Position numbers and translations under genes: made by a program. This document shows, piece after piece, positions 51,602 through 64,000 of a stretch of DNA of 64,000 bases; position 1 is the stretch's first letter, and each line of letters begins with the position of its first letter. The notes beneath the pieces were generated by a model. It made no database searches. It worked only from the letters and a program-made list of their open reading frames with translations, and was not told the origin of the DNA. Source of the stretch: Phoma sp. XZ068 (lineage: Eukaryota; Ascomycota; Dothideomycetes; Pleosporales; Didymellaceae); the NCBI GenBank assembly GCA_004835665.1, contig RBKR01000018.1, positions 1 through 64,000 of the forward strand, in the 5' to 3' direction.

Positions 51602-53183
51602 TCAAATACCGGCGGAGCTCTGTTCAGTGTAACCAAGCTCCGCGATCAACTGAAAGTTGTCAGCCAAAGACCAGTCCTTGAAAGTGTTTGCACCAACCTT
51701 GACACGATCTGCATACGCTGGAACTTCTATGATGAGTATGCAGAAGCTGTACACCAAGCCCAGGGAAGGCTCATTGCCGTACTAGACCAAAAAGAAGGTA
51801 GTCAGTAAACGTTTTCGCCTAGATAGCCAAAAAGTACCGACTTACGGTCATGTAGACGTGCTGCAGGCTCATGGGAGACATTGTCGACTCATTCAGCCAC
51901 TTTAGGTGAAGGTTTTCGTGGTCGTACCCGGGATACTTGTTATCTTCATCATATCTATATCCTTCGTATGTGCAATTATCGTCAATGGTCACGTCTGTCA
52001 GTTTCTTGCCAATCAGCGCCGGGTCGGAACCATCGTCGCCATCGTCGCTCCAATAGGGGTCATTTCCAAGCCTCGGGCGGACCTGTACCTTGAGGCCGAA
52101 AGACCTAAAGACTTCGTACGTCACCATATCTGCGCCTTTCAAGATTGCTGGTAGAGCACCGATGTGATGCTCTGCAGCGTGGGCATAGGCATGGCTACAG
52201 TACTTGGCTAGCAGACCACCTGTAGTCAAATTAGTGTTTGTCTTGAAAGATGTTGATCCAAGGATACCTTCAGGGAAGAATTCGGGGTTGCTCAATGCAG
52301 CCTTAACCTTCTGGTACACAGGGAGCTGGTGGGCGGCCAGTGTTGCGCTGTGGCCCGCCATTTCACCAAGACCGCGACGCAAAAATAAGTTGTACGTTAG
52401 GGTGATGCGGTATCCAGAGGTGACTTGGGCAACCTCATGCTCGCAGTCGCTGTAGAAGGCTGCCCACTGGACATTCTTACAATCTTGAGACCAGTCAAAA
52501 ACGGTAGAGTCACCATCATGACGGACTACCAGTTGCCCTCCATCATGTTTGCAGGGAAGGCAAACTACTAGCGAGCCAAAGTGGAGGTCAGAGCGTGGAG
52601 TATCGAGATGACTCTTGAACAATCTGGAGGGACCTTCATAGATCTTGGGGAACAGTTAGTTCATTGCCTAAAGTACACGATATTAGGCATTTCTTACGTT
52701 GAGCTTGTACAGTGTGGCTCGGATACCCTGAGAACCGGACGTTGGCAATGGTAGCAAGGTCTGGCCGATGGTGTCGATGATGCCCATCTCGTAAGGGCAG
52801 AAGTCAGTCGCGAAACTCGATGGCTCAAGTTTAGTTGCCTTTCGATAGGACTCGTCAATGACCTCTTGGGCATCGAACCCAAAGCTTGCAGGTTGCATGG
52901 AGCGGAGCAGCTTTTTGACTGAGTTGGGAGATTCAGCTGCTAGCTCACCAGTAAGCATTTGCGGTGGCAGCGGGAACGTCACACGATCGTTGAGTTCGCC
53001 ACAGTTCCAGCGAACAGTGACTGGCGGCGTGACCCCATTCTCATGGTTTGAGCTGCGCTCCTTGACTGAGACGGTGCCTCCGCAAGCATAGGCAGACTTG
53101 ACGAGGTGTGGAGCGAGGTCTTGAATGATCGTGTCGACCGTAGTCTTGGACCCGTCACCATCGGATGGCGCTGGAAGGGACAT
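51602..53183 (-). CDS. 2-oxoglutarate/Fe(II) oxygenase-like protein (prolyl 4-hydroxylase fold)
   Basis: Exons 53183-52698, 52643-51846 and 51781-51602 (introns 54 and 64 nt) give 487 residues. The third exon was found by expecting YGNEP after HVYMT, and it is there (YMT joined to YGNEPSLGLVYSF), ending EQSSAGI. The core reads IYEGPSRLFKSHLDTPRS, with H and D of the iron site, LVVCLPCKHDGGQLVV, then SDCEHEV with the second His and GYRITLTYNL with the 2-oxoglutarate Arg. Such proteins are common in fungi, but substrates are unknown. There is no signal peptide, so it is probably cytosolic or nuclear. Confidence 0.82.
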
Positions 53184-54877
53184 TGTTACGAAGGTTGAGA
53201 TGCGTGATTGGGTTGTTAGCGATATAGTCGGACGGTGGAGAGTTTTATAGGTGATAGGCGATCAACGCCCAACCCGCTAGCACTCATAGTTCCTACTTGT
53301 ACTACGCTCCAGGCTGCCAGTGGGGCTTTCCAGGCAGCGGGCTTGTTTTCGCCCAATAGGAATCATTTCACTTTCACCTCGTTTTATATTTTCACCAAAT
53401 CAATCCAGGAACATGTGTGCTTAAAATGGACACGCGCACTACGGTAGTGTCAATCACACTGCCAAGTCTAAGAGGGTTGACCACAAGTTGCCTACGGCCA
53501 TTACCGACGGTTGCTGGCACGAATGTAACGAGCTGGAGAGCTAGTCGGGAGAGTTTCCAGAAGTGGATATTGTGTCAATGCTGGACAACGAGACGACATC
53601 TAGCGTTAGGCACAAATGAAGGTTCCCTTTCCCAATGACTATAGGTCAAGCAAGCACGTACGCAATGAACATGGCTGGTAAATGTTCGAGGTAGGACTCT
53701 GGCTGTCTTGACATACGGGGCTGAAAGTATAAGTTCGCAAATAGCGTAGTTGATCTTTAAGGAAGCGATATGCCTGATTGAGGCTTAAGTATTTCCTGGA
53801 TAGAAGATATAGACGATGTGGGTTTTGCGTGCCATTCACATGTGGGCCTGGCGCTAGCGAGCGGGCCGGCCCTGGCCTGTTTAGAGACGTGCAGATTCAA
53901 CCTGAGTTCGACCAATCGAGCTTCCCGCCATCTCGCCCACGGCAGCATCTTCTTGTCGCACTCCATCTGCCCGAGAGAGCCGGTCGCTCGGTTCCCGCCT
54001 GCCACCCGCCGAGACAGCCTCTACCGCCCGAGGCACGATCCTATTCGCGACGTCAGAGCAGTCGTCCCCTACCAAAACGATCACGATCCCAACTACGGCA
54101 AGGAACGTCCCTCTTATTTAGCAACACAGTGGGTACCAGGCCGCCGCACGGCGGTGCGGTACATGGATGGAGACTGAAAGCCCTCCGATGATGCTCCTGC
54201 AGTTGACAATACACGCAATCAATAGCGCTGGGTACAGTAGCTTGAAAGCGGACAGGTCTGCTTCATCACAAATGTAATGGAATGACGCTTGCGTATACAA
54301 TATTTGCTGCAGCCCGAATAAGGTGTTCTCTTGACCGGGAAACTACGCAGGTAGCATTTTGAGGGAACGCCCACGAGGACAGGGACATAAAAGCACACAT
54401 ACTGTCACCTAGAAGCCTCTTCTTCATCTGTCAGCCTTATACCAGACCGACACTTGCGTGAATGCAGTAACACAAAAACACTAAGTATTACATTTATCAT
54501 GTACCTAGAGGTTCACTCTCCACCCGGCACCTGAAAACACACCTCGTCTGCTACCATAACGAACTCTGTATCCCATATCTAGCTACTACCTGCATCCGGC
54601 TACTACGAGTTCCTATGAACAAGAACTAATGCTTCTGCCAATACTTGGACTTTGATTTCATTTTCTAGCAGTGCGAGCTCTGTCCAATCCGTGGAGGCTA
54701 CAACGTGGAGAGACTATTGGCGGCGCTCCCTGTCAAATGATTACATTCCGCATGATAATGTGATCAAGCTAACCCTCACCCCACCATTGCATCCTCTCTT
54801 GCCGCTGCGAGGCTGTACCGACGTTCAATGTCCCTGCTAGATACCTATGAACTTTTGGTGCCATTATCATTCTGTTG
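53184..54877. other. Intergenic region without supported genes
   Basis: The 137-codon plus frame at 53,778-54,191 is Pro/Arg-rich and overlaps frames of equal quality, as GC-rich non-coding sequence does. I see no splice-linked gene model. Confidence 0.45.
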
Positions 54878-56200
54878 GGGATCGACAATTTACGAACAAT
54901 AACGGAGATTGCACCTGCCCCGATCACGGAAGACTATTACATGATTCTTGGAGTCAATCAAACTGCCGGACTGGATCTAATTCCTAGGTCTTACAAGCGA
55001 CTGGCACTAAAGCTCCACCCAGACCGCAATTCGAAGCACGATGCCACCGAAGCTTTTCAAAGGGTATGCCAGATTACTCTCGATCATTTCATAACAAGGC
55101 TGACTCACGACAGCTCGGTCGAGCCCACGATGCTTTGAACGACGAAAGCTCCCGACGCGCCTATGATCTCATGTACCCGTCCCTTCAAGGGAAAACTGCT
55201 TCCCCTTAGTACACGCAAAGGACATACTCAACCTCCGTTCCGACCTCGCAGCCAGAAACCTTGGGCGAGGCTGCACGGATTGCCGCGCTTCAGAAATCAA
55301 AACAAGAGCGTGCGGAACGATGGCGGACAGACAGTTTGGCCTATGAGTCATCAATATTCGAGATCAAAAGAAGGATCAGGAGGTTAGAGCAGGATATCAC
55401 CGGTCTTCAAAGCATTCTAGCTGCCGAAGCCGCAGAGGAGGCACAAAAGAACAGTTGGACTACGTGGTTGCTGTCGCCCACATACAAGAAGTCAGCAGAG
55501 AGCGACGAAGCCAAAGGCGTAAAAAGACAGAGCAAGGCAGGAAAGAACAATTGAGAAAGACATGAAGTAGCGGCGACCAAGTGGTGAAAAATCGCAGCTG
55601 GAAGTTAGAGAAATCTCAATGAGAAAATTGAAGGCTGAGATGGATGCTGCAGATTTGAGGGATGAGTCGATAATACAAGACATTCTCCTCGGGATACGAT
55701 TACGGGAGAGTGGGCAAAAGCAAGAGAGAGACATGGCTGAGAGAACCAGGAGAGCAGAGGAGATGAGACAACAGCATGAGCAATGGGCAAAAAAGCAACG
55801 AGAAGCGGCAGAAGCGAACAGATGACAGCAGGAGACCATACGACAACAACAGGCAGCGAAGCACGCGGCAGAACAAATGGACAAGCGAGCCAGAAACCTG
55901 CGGGAGCAATACGCATACTTTGATTGCACCGGGGGAGGCGCCACACAGACTTCAGCAACATGTGGCCACGGTGACTGGTGGCCCAAGGTCCAAGGTCGTA
56001 CAGCATGTCCACAGTGTAATGACATTTGGACCTATCTGTTCTAATGTCCAGGCTGTGCAATGAGAGCATGCCCAAAATGTCAGGCTGTCATACGGCCGAA
56101 ACAACGGCGCAGTGCGATGAGAAGGAATAAGGGTCGTGCCCGTTCGATTTCCAGGCCATCAAGCCCAGATGTTGATTTCGATTACGACTGGTACTACTGA
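54878..56200 (+). pseudogene. J-domain (DnaJ) protein pseudogene with Cys-rich C-terminus
   Basis: The J domain is readable (DYYMILGV, YKRLALKLHPDRN with the HPD motif), then a 51-nt intron (55063-55113) and HDALNDESSRRAYDLMYP. Beyond it a long charged coiled coil continues and ends in a zinc-binding-like tail (TSATCGHGDWWPK; CPQCNDIW; CPGCAMRACPKCQ) and DYDWYY. In-frame stops occur at 55207 (TAG), 55552 (TGA), 55568 (TAG), 55823 (TGA) and 56042 (TAA), with a frame shift between about 55,495 and 55,570. No ATG precedes the J domain. A J protein of this layout would recruit Hsp70; this copy cannot. Confidence 0.85.
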
Positions 56201-57158
56201 CTTGGGTCTACGCTGAACAATTCTGTGACCTTCGACTTAGGTAGACTCGGCGTGATTCGGGACTTCCAAATGGTATTTTGTAATGCATGTCCGACGGATG
56301 GTCCTCCCCTATAGTGAGAAGATTATGTCTTAGATCGTCTGTCAGCACAATTTGCCTTATCGGCTGTTAGTGTAGACGAACAACACTAGATAAAAAGTTC
56401 AAGTAGAGACTGCTACTATCGAGACGTCGAAGGCGGTGGCACTGAATGAATACCACAACTGCTAGTCTTGTCCCTGCCGACACGAAGACTTCCACTGATA
56501 AGGTAAGGCGTCATGTTCATGCGCGAGTTTGCGAGCAAGACTTCGCCTGAGCTGAAGCGTGGGCTGAAGTGCTTCCACAGCTCCTCAAAATGCGGCCATA
56601 CAAATTGCCTGCACGAATTTGGTGTCGAAAAAGCCTATCGCTTCATGGTGTACCGCTTCCAGTATGTTTACAAAAGTTTCGATATCTGAAAGCGGCTGAT
56701 TACTTGACTGGGCTACCTACAGTTCGTCCAGTACTAGCTGGGGGGCGGGTTTTGGTCGAATCGAGGCGGGTCGTGACAAGTGTGACAATCACAATTCCAG
56801 AGAAGATTGCAATAGCAATGCGACTGGTGTACAGCACTTTCTAAGTCTGCTTCTATGCTGGAAACAGTGTCAGGGTTTTGGCGCTCGCGCATGCTTTGTC
56901 ATGCCATATGCCAAATAGACGGGGACTCGCTCTGTCGGCAGTGCGATTTCGCCGACAGCTGAAAAAGTGCCAAGGCTGACAAAACAAGAATATCGCTTTC
57001 GCTCTCGGGTACCGGTTTTCGTCCACCTTTCCTACTACTTCGCATAAGAGTATCCGTGAAGAACGTGAAGTCTGAGCATCAAAATCCCCAAGCAACAGTC
57101 CAATTATCAATTATCATCTATTCAACTGCGCAACCTTGGAACACTTCCAATAATTTCA
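56201..57158. other. Intergenic region
   Basis: No supported gene. The last few hundred bases are the promoter of the NmrA-like gene; CAACTGCGCAACC and TCCAATAATTTCA precede its ATG. Confidence 0.5.
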
Positions 57159-58130
57159 ATGTCGAGAGCACTACTCATCACCGGCGCCACTGGCAAGCAG
57201 GGCGGGGCGGTCATCAACGCGCTACTTCGGGCGAACGCCGACTTCGAGATACTTGCCCTCACTCGAAATGCACAGTCCGCATCTGCGCAGAAACTGAAGG
57301 AAAGATCACCAAAAGTCAAGCTCGTGACTGGTGATCTTGACAACGTCAACAACATCTTTCAGAAAGCAAAGCAAGCCTCAAAACTTCCTGTGTGGGGCGT
57401 CTTCAGTGTACAAGTAGGTATTCAATCGCGCTTCCTTACCAGTACTCGCTAATATATGCTTTCCAAGGCCGCAATTGGAAATGGAGCAAGCGTGCAGAGT
57501 GAAGAACGGCAGGGAAAGGCATTGATTGATGCAGCCATCAACAACGGCGTCAAGCAATTTGTCTACTCCTCCGTGGATCGAGGCGGTCCCCGCTCAGACA
57601 ATGACCCAACAAACGTACCCCACTTCGCCAGTAAATACCGCGTTGAGCAACATCTCTTCAACAAGACTGCAGAGGGTAACATGGACTGGACCGTTCTCCG
57701 CCCTGTTGCCTTTTTTGAGAACCTAGTTCCTGGCTTCCTAGGCAAAGTGTTTGCTACAAGCTGGGAGATGACTCTAAAGAAGGACCAGCCGCTTCAACTT
57801 ATTGCTACCAGCGATATTGGTGTGTTCGCTGCTGACGCCTTCTTGAAACCGGACGAATTCAAGGGCCAGAAGATCTCGCTAGCAGGGGACGAACTGACAT
57901 ACACGCAGTTCAAGACCATTTTTGCGGACAAGACCGGCCAGAGCCTGCCAACTTCATTTCGTTTCATTGCTGGCGCTATTAATCTACTAGTGAAGGACCT
58001 AGGATATATGTTCAAGTGGTTTCGCGATGTGGGTTACGGTGCGGACGTCACAGCACTGCGACAAAAGAGACCTGAATTGAAAGACTTTGCAACGTGGCTG
58101 CAGAAAGAAAGCCAGTTTAAGACTCGCTGA
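57159..58130 (+). CDS. NmrA-like NAD(P)-binding protein
   Basis: Exons 57159-57413 and 57468-58130 with a 54-nt intron give 305 residues. The N-terminus has the Rossmann motif LLITGATGKQGGAVINALL, followed by ALTRN and VTGDLDN. The middle reads FVYSSVDRGG, then RVEQHLFN and WTVLRPVAFFENL, as in NmrA/HSCARG proteins, which sense the NADP(H) state or have lost dehydrogenase activity. The Tyr-x-x-x-Lys pair is replaced by YRVEQH, consistent with a sensor or unusual reductase. Cytosolic; partner unknown. Confidence 0.9.
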
Positions 58131-58770
58131 TGGTGCATTGTGTTTAGGATTGTAGATAATTGACTTCGCGAAAGATTTGTAGTTTGATATATCTGTGTAA
58201 GTATTTAATGGTTGGAACATAATGGATTGTACAACACATGCTGTTCCACAAGGCTTATCCAGGCTTACACGCCAAGGTTCTCAAACCGTCAAGTCATATC
58301 CTTTCGATGCAAGTGGTCCAAGGAGAATGTTCAGGTTTGGCGGTTTAGCCCTACCTTTTCCATCTAAGCGTTCTACGGTAAGAGTGCGAGCAACATTGGA
58401 GATCAAATACAGTCGTTCCTTGTATCCACGCGACATCATGTGCAAATTGGAACCTAGGAGCTCGAGCAACGACGATGAATCAAGGCATGAATCATATGAG
58501 TTTTCAATCTAGATCGGAGCAGGAAGAGACTGTAGGCTCCAGATACGTATTTCGTGATATTTTGCTTTAGCTATAGTCAACTGATTACTTGCCGGGAGCG
58601 CCGTATTCGTTTGGCCTTCCATCCTAGACGGTTGTAAAGATCCGAGTGAGATCATTTGAGGAGAGATACCCTTTTCAAGCCGGGCCCAGCCGCTTTGTAT
58701 CAGCATACATGAGAACATATTCCTTCTTCTTGCCTAAAACTGACCCTATTCATGTGTCGACCTGTTGCCT
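58131..58770. other. Intergenic region
   Basis: A 96-codon plus frame at 58,222-58,512 has no recognisable content. No other feature seen. Confidence 0.45.
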
Positions 58771-59749
58771 TTAAGACGATTGGTGTGAGTTTGGGGATTG
58801 ATTTATACCGGAAACGTCGGGCGGTGGCTTTTGTGAAAGAACAGTTGAGAAGTAAGCTCCTGATGGGGAACCTCTTGCTGAGGTTGGTAGTCCCGTCGGA
58901 GAAGATGAGCTGAGTCCAGGGGCCAGGCGGTCGTGTCTCTGCGACAGTTGTGTGTCATTTGCAAGTATATGCGATGTGGTCGGAGCGGAACTTTGAGTTG
59001 GACGTCGAACGGGTGAGGTTGCAGAAGCACGGGTCTGGGCTGTCAACAATATCAGATACTCTGCTTTTGATGAACCACTTCCGTGGTGTTTCTCGGCTAT
59101 TTGGAGGTTAGTCCATAAGGCATGATAACCTACAGTATACTCACCAGCCGCGCGAAAGATGTGGTCGGGCTGCCCATACCGTTTTCCGGCCCACAGAGAT
59201 GGGTTCGCGTCTCGCTCAGCGATTTCCTCAGGTGTAAGATGAGCAGCGTCGAGCAAGAAGGGGAGGTTGGTAACGTGATCGTATGTCATATTCGATTTGT
59301 GCACTCTCGTGATACTCAGCATCAGGCTGTGTTGAAGGGCATAAATCATTTTTACCAGTCTTACCTTACAAATTAGGGAGTCGATAGAAGGATAAACATA
59401 CCTGCAGATGTGGGTACACAGCATAGATGTGACCTCGCAATCTCGAATGGCAGACCTGTATACTCGAAGGCTCATTCAGTGGGCCGGGAAACGGGACTGT
59501 GAGACGCATTCGGCTGTCATTCGGCATGCCGAGAACGACTGAAACCGTGCGGATGCCGCACCCGTGTAAGAGTTTTCGCAATGGTATCCATTCAGTGCCT
59601 TCTGCAATGAAAAGAAAAGTCGTGGCATGCGCAACACCACATCTGTTAGTAGTGATGAGGGAACTATTATGCGCAATTGACGTAGAAGGTGTGAATGAAA
59701 TTCCTCCTACCGCTCTTGCACGGGACCAGAAGCCCGGAGGAATAAGCAA
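58771..59749 (-). CDS. Possible multi-exon hypothetical gene, start not found
   Basis: Two segments look coding on the minus strand: 59749-59401 (ending RGHIYAVYPHLQ before a GTATGT donor) and about 59340-58771 (NMTYDHVTNLPFLLDAAHLT, EEIAERDANPSLWAGKRYG, PDHIFRAAG). Within the second, a 48-nt intron (GTGAGT...AATAG, near 59,145-59,098) gives AAEKHHGSGSSKAEYLILL. The tail is Ser/Pro/Thr-rich. I could not join the two segments in frame and found no ATG. It may therefore be a decayed gene or one whose first exon I missed. No family recognised. Confidence 0.35.
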
Positions 59750-62700
59750 ACATCCAGCAGTCTTCGCAAGTTTGGAAGAGCATATCAGTCGTACATACTC
59801 CTACCATTGGAAGCAGAAGATGTCATCGACCTCCAATCGGAGGTTGCAGAATGAGCGGGGATGCTCCTATCGTCCTATTGAGGGCTGCCCAGTGGCTAGC
59901 CACTAAGGGCCGGCCCGCAATGGCTGCCTGCATGGCGGTACCGAACGGCGTCATCTTTCAGCCTCGTAGTGGACAATCAAGATGCTCATCGTACTGTCCA
60001 GAGTTCAATAAGAGACCATGACAAGAGAAAGCTGCGCTCTAGAGGCTGCATAGCGGACTAGATGTGTACGTTATTGCTGAGCCAATCTAGATTGCTTTTT
60101 GGGTGTCCGTAATTCGATTAACGTGGGCGGGAAGCAAGGTGGGGACTGCAATGCGAATTTAAGTTTCGAATGGACTTGTTGCGGTAGAGGTAGCCCCTGC
60201 GACTCTGCGACTCGAAGGATCACGAATCATCGCACTGCAGCCAGTAAGTGGAGCACCAGGAGCTAAAATATGTACGGTTTAAGGCTTCCAAAAAGCACTG
60301 GCGGTGAATATCTTCAGGTCGAAGTCGCATCATTGGTCCTAACCGTCGTGCAGTAGTGCGTAGTGATTGGGCTGCAGGCTAAACCAGTGTAATCCGAGCG
60401 AGGACTTGTGCAGGGGATGCGGATGCTTGCAAGCGTTATCGAAACTGTGGTGAGACTTTAGGTTTGCCACGATGTACCATGAGTGGTTTATCCAATGCAT
60501 CTCCGTCGTTACAGTGATGTTACCTCCCTCTTGCAGCGACAACTTTACAGTGCCAGCCGCATCTTCCTCTCGCTAATGTATTGTTGTTGAGGACAATTCC
60601 AAGTGAGGCTGAAGCCGCTTAAGCTTCGTTTCGGATTGTAATTTCTTAGCTGTCTGGACTATATTACTGCAGAATGTTGTGGACTTTCCTGCGGTTGTAC
60701 AGGTGGGCCGGGGAAGCTCGGAAAGTACTCCAATTTGGGACTTGGGTCCACTTTGCAAGGATAGCATTTTCGGTGGCGTTAGGCTCCCAGGTTCCAGCTA
60801 AGAGAACAGCCTTGGGACATTTGAAGGGCGAGAAGTGCGACTGTGAATACACTGCATAGCTGTGATTAGGAAGTGTCGGCTGTTTCATACTGGAAGGGAC
60901 ATATAATCAAAGAGAGTTCGTGCTCAGCATGTAGTGGTCTGAAAGAGATATGTGGAAGTGTGGTGGGTGACTGAGGAAGATAGAGGAACATGTAGACTTA
61001 CATTAGACAATGGCAGACAACTTTAATATAAAAGCAATCGAAGGACCGATAACCCACCTGGTCGGAACATATGGAAGACACTAGAGATGAACCGGATCTT
61101 TTCATGCGTATTCTGATCCACCCCAGATTTGTTGTACTGACCCTTCCGTCCCCCAAAATAGTTTCTTGTTAATTCAATTGCGTAATTCATGAAGTGCGGC
61201 CTTTGAATGCAGTTGTATCTTTGTGGAAGCTAATAACCTAGCATTTGAACACAAGGCCTAGCCTCATTGGATGAAGCTGCCATATCATTTTCCGACTAGC
61301 TTTCACTAGGAAGTCACTTTGGGCGACAGAACAGCTGCTGCGGGAGTGTCAGTGTCTGTGCATGCAGACCATTGGTTGTAGTGGACAGATTCGTGTATAA
61401 TGACTCACACATATATTCAATTAGTCTTCAATACATCGTTCATTGGATGGGACACAAGTCAATCTCTCCTGTGTTAGTAGCTAAGGGCGTTTTCTACATT
61501 AGCTAGGCATATCTAGCGACCGCAACTCTGCGCCTAAGGTTCTCTGGATGCCGAATTGCGACATCTTAATTGCGGAAACTATCTCGGTGGTGTGGTGGGT
61601 ATACCCACAGGTGTAGCGTCAATCTTGACATGGCGTAATGGTCATCACCTAGGTCTGGCCTTGTCAGTGAATTTGTCTGGACGTCTCCAGGCTCCGATCT
61701 TGGCGGCGTGATGATGCTGCCTTCGAATATGAGACCGACTTGCCGATTAGAGGGTTCATGTTTTGCTCCATAGTCCACCTTAGCCGTCTCTCAGATTTTC
61801 TCGTTGGGCGTGTTGGATACAATCTATACAGTCGTTCTGCCCTTGAAGACTCTTACCTACTAGTCACGAGGAGTTCATGGGAGCCTTTCGGTCGTTGGGA
61901 AACACATCTGGTTCGCAAAACGTGAACAAGAGTTGATCCTGGTCCTCAACACGAACAAAAAACAGTCGTCCACCGTTATATATTATGCCTGTAATATCGG
62001 TGTCTTGCGCTCTGTTGTGGCGGGTCGCACAGTACACTGCGTATTAAATGACAATGCACACCGGGTTACAGGACCAAGTCCTCTGTCAGGGCAGGCAGAT
62101 TCGAACAGCCGTTTTGATGTGGTACAACTCTTCCCAGGGACCTCGGGATGCAGATATGCCTTCGCTTCTTTATCGATGACTATATTTTGACCTCCGGGAC
62201 GAGAGAGGATCGGAACTTTCGATCTGACGTACGATATGCAACACGATATGCAACATGCCCATCATGTATCTCGTCAACGAAATGTACCATCAAATGTGAA
62301 GTTTTAAAGACGCTCACCATAGGTTGTCCTTGGATGGGCTGGACGAGCAAGAAAAGCTCTGCAAAACTCGTTACGCTTTAATCAGGATATACAGAACTTT
62401 TCAAATGCTTCATAATGCGCCTTTAACCCCGTCTGAGTGGAAGGTCTTATGATGTTAGGTGGCGACTCGGATGGCACTAAGGAGGAAGGCAAAATGATTC
62501 TACTAAAGTTTTGTCTACAAGAGCAAATCTGCTATATGTTTAATAGCTGTCGTTGCAATGCTTGAGCAATGGGAAATCATTGAGCATGCTGAATTCTCAA
62601 TATTCCTTGAGGTGCGGAAAGGCTGTCGAGGGTGAAGGCCACTGTAAATGCTTCTGCCATCAATGAAATGACTGGGCATGGTCACGGACTTTTGGCTCAT

Positions 62701-63193
62701 TCGGTCATACGTTTCCTCACTTTGGAGACGTGGGCTTCCATCTGGGTCATTGTTTGTGAAGTTCAAGTGGGTTAGGAGATAAACAACGATACCTCGGCAT
62801 TAGGGTCAGCTACACTCGAAGCCACCATAGACAAATACTATCTTCCATTTCACTGTTCTGCATAGTGACATCTTCCCAAAACAATCGCTGCTACCCGCCA
62901 TAAAATGAAGCTTTTTGTTGTTAAGTTCATTCCCACGCGCCAATCCTAGGCTTCTTTGATTCGTAGAGAAGGACTTGACTAAATAAGGTTCAGCCTCAAA
63001 CGCCGATCTTTCCCTTTTTAAATCAGCGACATCATTATCGATATGCGTCCTTACCTGAACAACCACGTCCGTAAGAGCCTCTCTACACCTCTGGGAAGTC
63101 TGGAAACTGTTTGAATCCCCAGGACGAATTTGAGCGTTTTGGACAACAGACTTTCACCTTACTAGCCAAACTCATCTCGTCTCTGCAACTAAT
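59750..63193. other. 3.4-kb gene-poor region
   Basis: Only short unsupported frames on both strands, including minus 62,515-62,766 and 62,806-63,066, neither of which I can place in a family. Composition is normal, with no RIP signature and no clear repeats. Confidence 0.5.
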
Positions 63194-63742
63194 ATGACGT
63201 TTCTACAATACTTAGTCTTCTGGAACTTTAAGAAGCCCGGCGACAACGACTGGCACCCGCAAATCGGCCAATGTCCCACGAAGTATACTAAGAACCTCCC
63301 AACTTTTCTGCAGCGGACAGATACCGAAGCCACCTTGATCGACGCTGCCCCATTTATTGCTGGTGTCGGATCCCTCCGGCATTCGGCACAGCTCTTCGAC
63401 TTTGGATTCACGGCATCAGCTTCTGTGTTCCAGAACGTGAAAACTATGACTGCCATCCACAGATCAGTTCTTCTTTCAGTGCCTCTGATCTTGGTCATGC
63501 AAGCCGCCGGGATCCAGTACCGAACACTTATCCCACGTTGGTGCCATGAAAGGGAGCGGCGTCGAGAAGAAGTGGAAGTTAGGCGGCATGTTGATGTCGG
63601 CGCCTATATGGGCGGCGTGAGCTGGGTCGCTCGAATGATTCTCAAAGTTGGCATACGCTATTGGGCACCGATCGATGTTGTCATGGGCGGAGCACTGTGC
63701 GATGTACTCCATAGAGAGTATGTTAGAACGCACAGCTCTTGA
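63194..63742 (+). CDS. Small hypothetical protein, probably one membrane helix
   Basis: 182 residues from an ATG. The start FLQYLVFWNFKKPGDNDWHP and CPTKYTKNLPTFLQRTDTEA look conserved rather than random. A hydrophobic stretch (HRSVLLSVPLILVMQAAGIQ) could span a membrane, followed by a very basic, acid-flanked segment (RWCHERERRREEVEVRRHVD) and a second moderately hydrophobic region. I recognise no named family. The frame shows no internal disruption. Confidence 0.5.
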   Translation: MTFLQYLVFWNFKKPGDNDWHPQIGQCPTKYTKNLPTFLQRTDTEATLIDAAPFIAGVGSLRHSAQLFDFGFTASASVFQNVKTMTAIHRSVLLSVPLILVMQAAGIQYRTLIPRWCHERERRREEVEVRRHVDVGAYMGGVSWVARMILKVGIRYWAPIDVVMGGALCDVLHREYVRTHSS

Positions 63743-64000
63743 ACGAATAGCATTCTGCATGCTCTAAAAGGCATCAGGGAATTGGGCCTGTGTTACCCTA
63801 CAGCCACTTCCGGACGAGCATGGACGGCCGCCTGGTTCCAACGCAAGAACTCCTGCTGCATGCAGATCAACGTCCCCTCCCATAATAGCTCATTGCCGCA
63901 CATGCCTAGACACTTTTGTCCCCTATAGTACACCGCGTAGCAGGACGCCCTCCGCAGCATCCTTTGCCCGCACTAGCTCTGAGAGGAAATTTACAACGCC

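Noticed and set aside
51500..51808. 102-codon plus-strand frame
   Set aside because: It overlaps the third exon of the 2-oxoglutarate oxygenase-like gene on the other strand, whose YGNEP motif and in-frame splice are convincing.
53778..54191. 137-codon Pro/Arg-rich plus frame
   Set aside because: Several overlapping frames of similar length exist in this GC-rich stretch, and none shows coding character.

Overview
The window is a left chromosome end of a filamentous ascomycete. It starts with thirteen uninterrupted CCCTAA telomere units. Protein genes carry short (about 36-130 nt) GT-AG introns. Long blocks are reduced almost to A and T and contain retrotransposon open frames riddled with TAA and TAG, the footprint of repeat-induced point mutation (RIP). 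Gene content (Fot1/pogo transposase, C2H2 plus fungal transcription factor domain, TRI12-type transporter, FRE-type reductase) fits Pezizomycotina, most likely Dothideomycetes; the class assignment is inference.

Layout. 1-4,000: telomere, CT/CA microsatellite, a strongly pyrimidine-biased strand, an 18-bp tandem repeat, and a mosaic of degenerate repeats carrying interstitial telomere-like motifs. 4,013-10,681: a telomere-linked RecQ-type helicase gene (minus) and an unrecognised divergent partner gene (plus) sharing a 213-bp promoter; the cassette is GC-rich and free of RIP. 11,050-20,400: an RIP-ruined Ty3/Gypsy element with reverse transcriptase, RNase H, integrase and chromodomain traces. 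It is interrupted by two solo LTRs (one inverted and RIP-mutated, one forward and nearly unmutated with a perfect 5-bp target duplication) and by two apparently identical 1,849-bp Fot1/pogo transposons with intact transposase genes. 20,611-21,608: a three-exon hypothetical gene between RIP blocks. 21,640-22,590: more RIP-mutated LTR sequence.

23,600-47,100 is an accessory gene block: a hypothetical protein, a two-finger C2H2 transcription factor, an MpaB-like (DUF2236) oxygenase, a TRI12-type MFS pump, a dead second MFS transporter, a ferric reductase, an FAD monooxygenase, a large secreted protein, a class II haem peroxidase and a peroxisomal (SKL) AMP-binding CoA ligase. There is no polyketide synthase or peptide synthetase, so if these genes work together, oxidation or degradation of an aromatic or similar compound is as likely as biosynthesis. 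An exact 18-bp G-rich box lies both upstream of the block and in the promoter shared by the oxygenase and the pump.

47,600-64,000 is more ordinary: a coiled-coil protein, a glutathione transferase, a 2-oxoglutarate/Fe(II) oxygenase-like protein, a decayed J-domain gene with five in-frame stops, an NmrA-like protein, and two hypothetical loci in gene-poor sequence. I saw no tRNA, rRNA or CRISPR array. Exon borders were placed by eye from splice signals, reading frame and family pattern.
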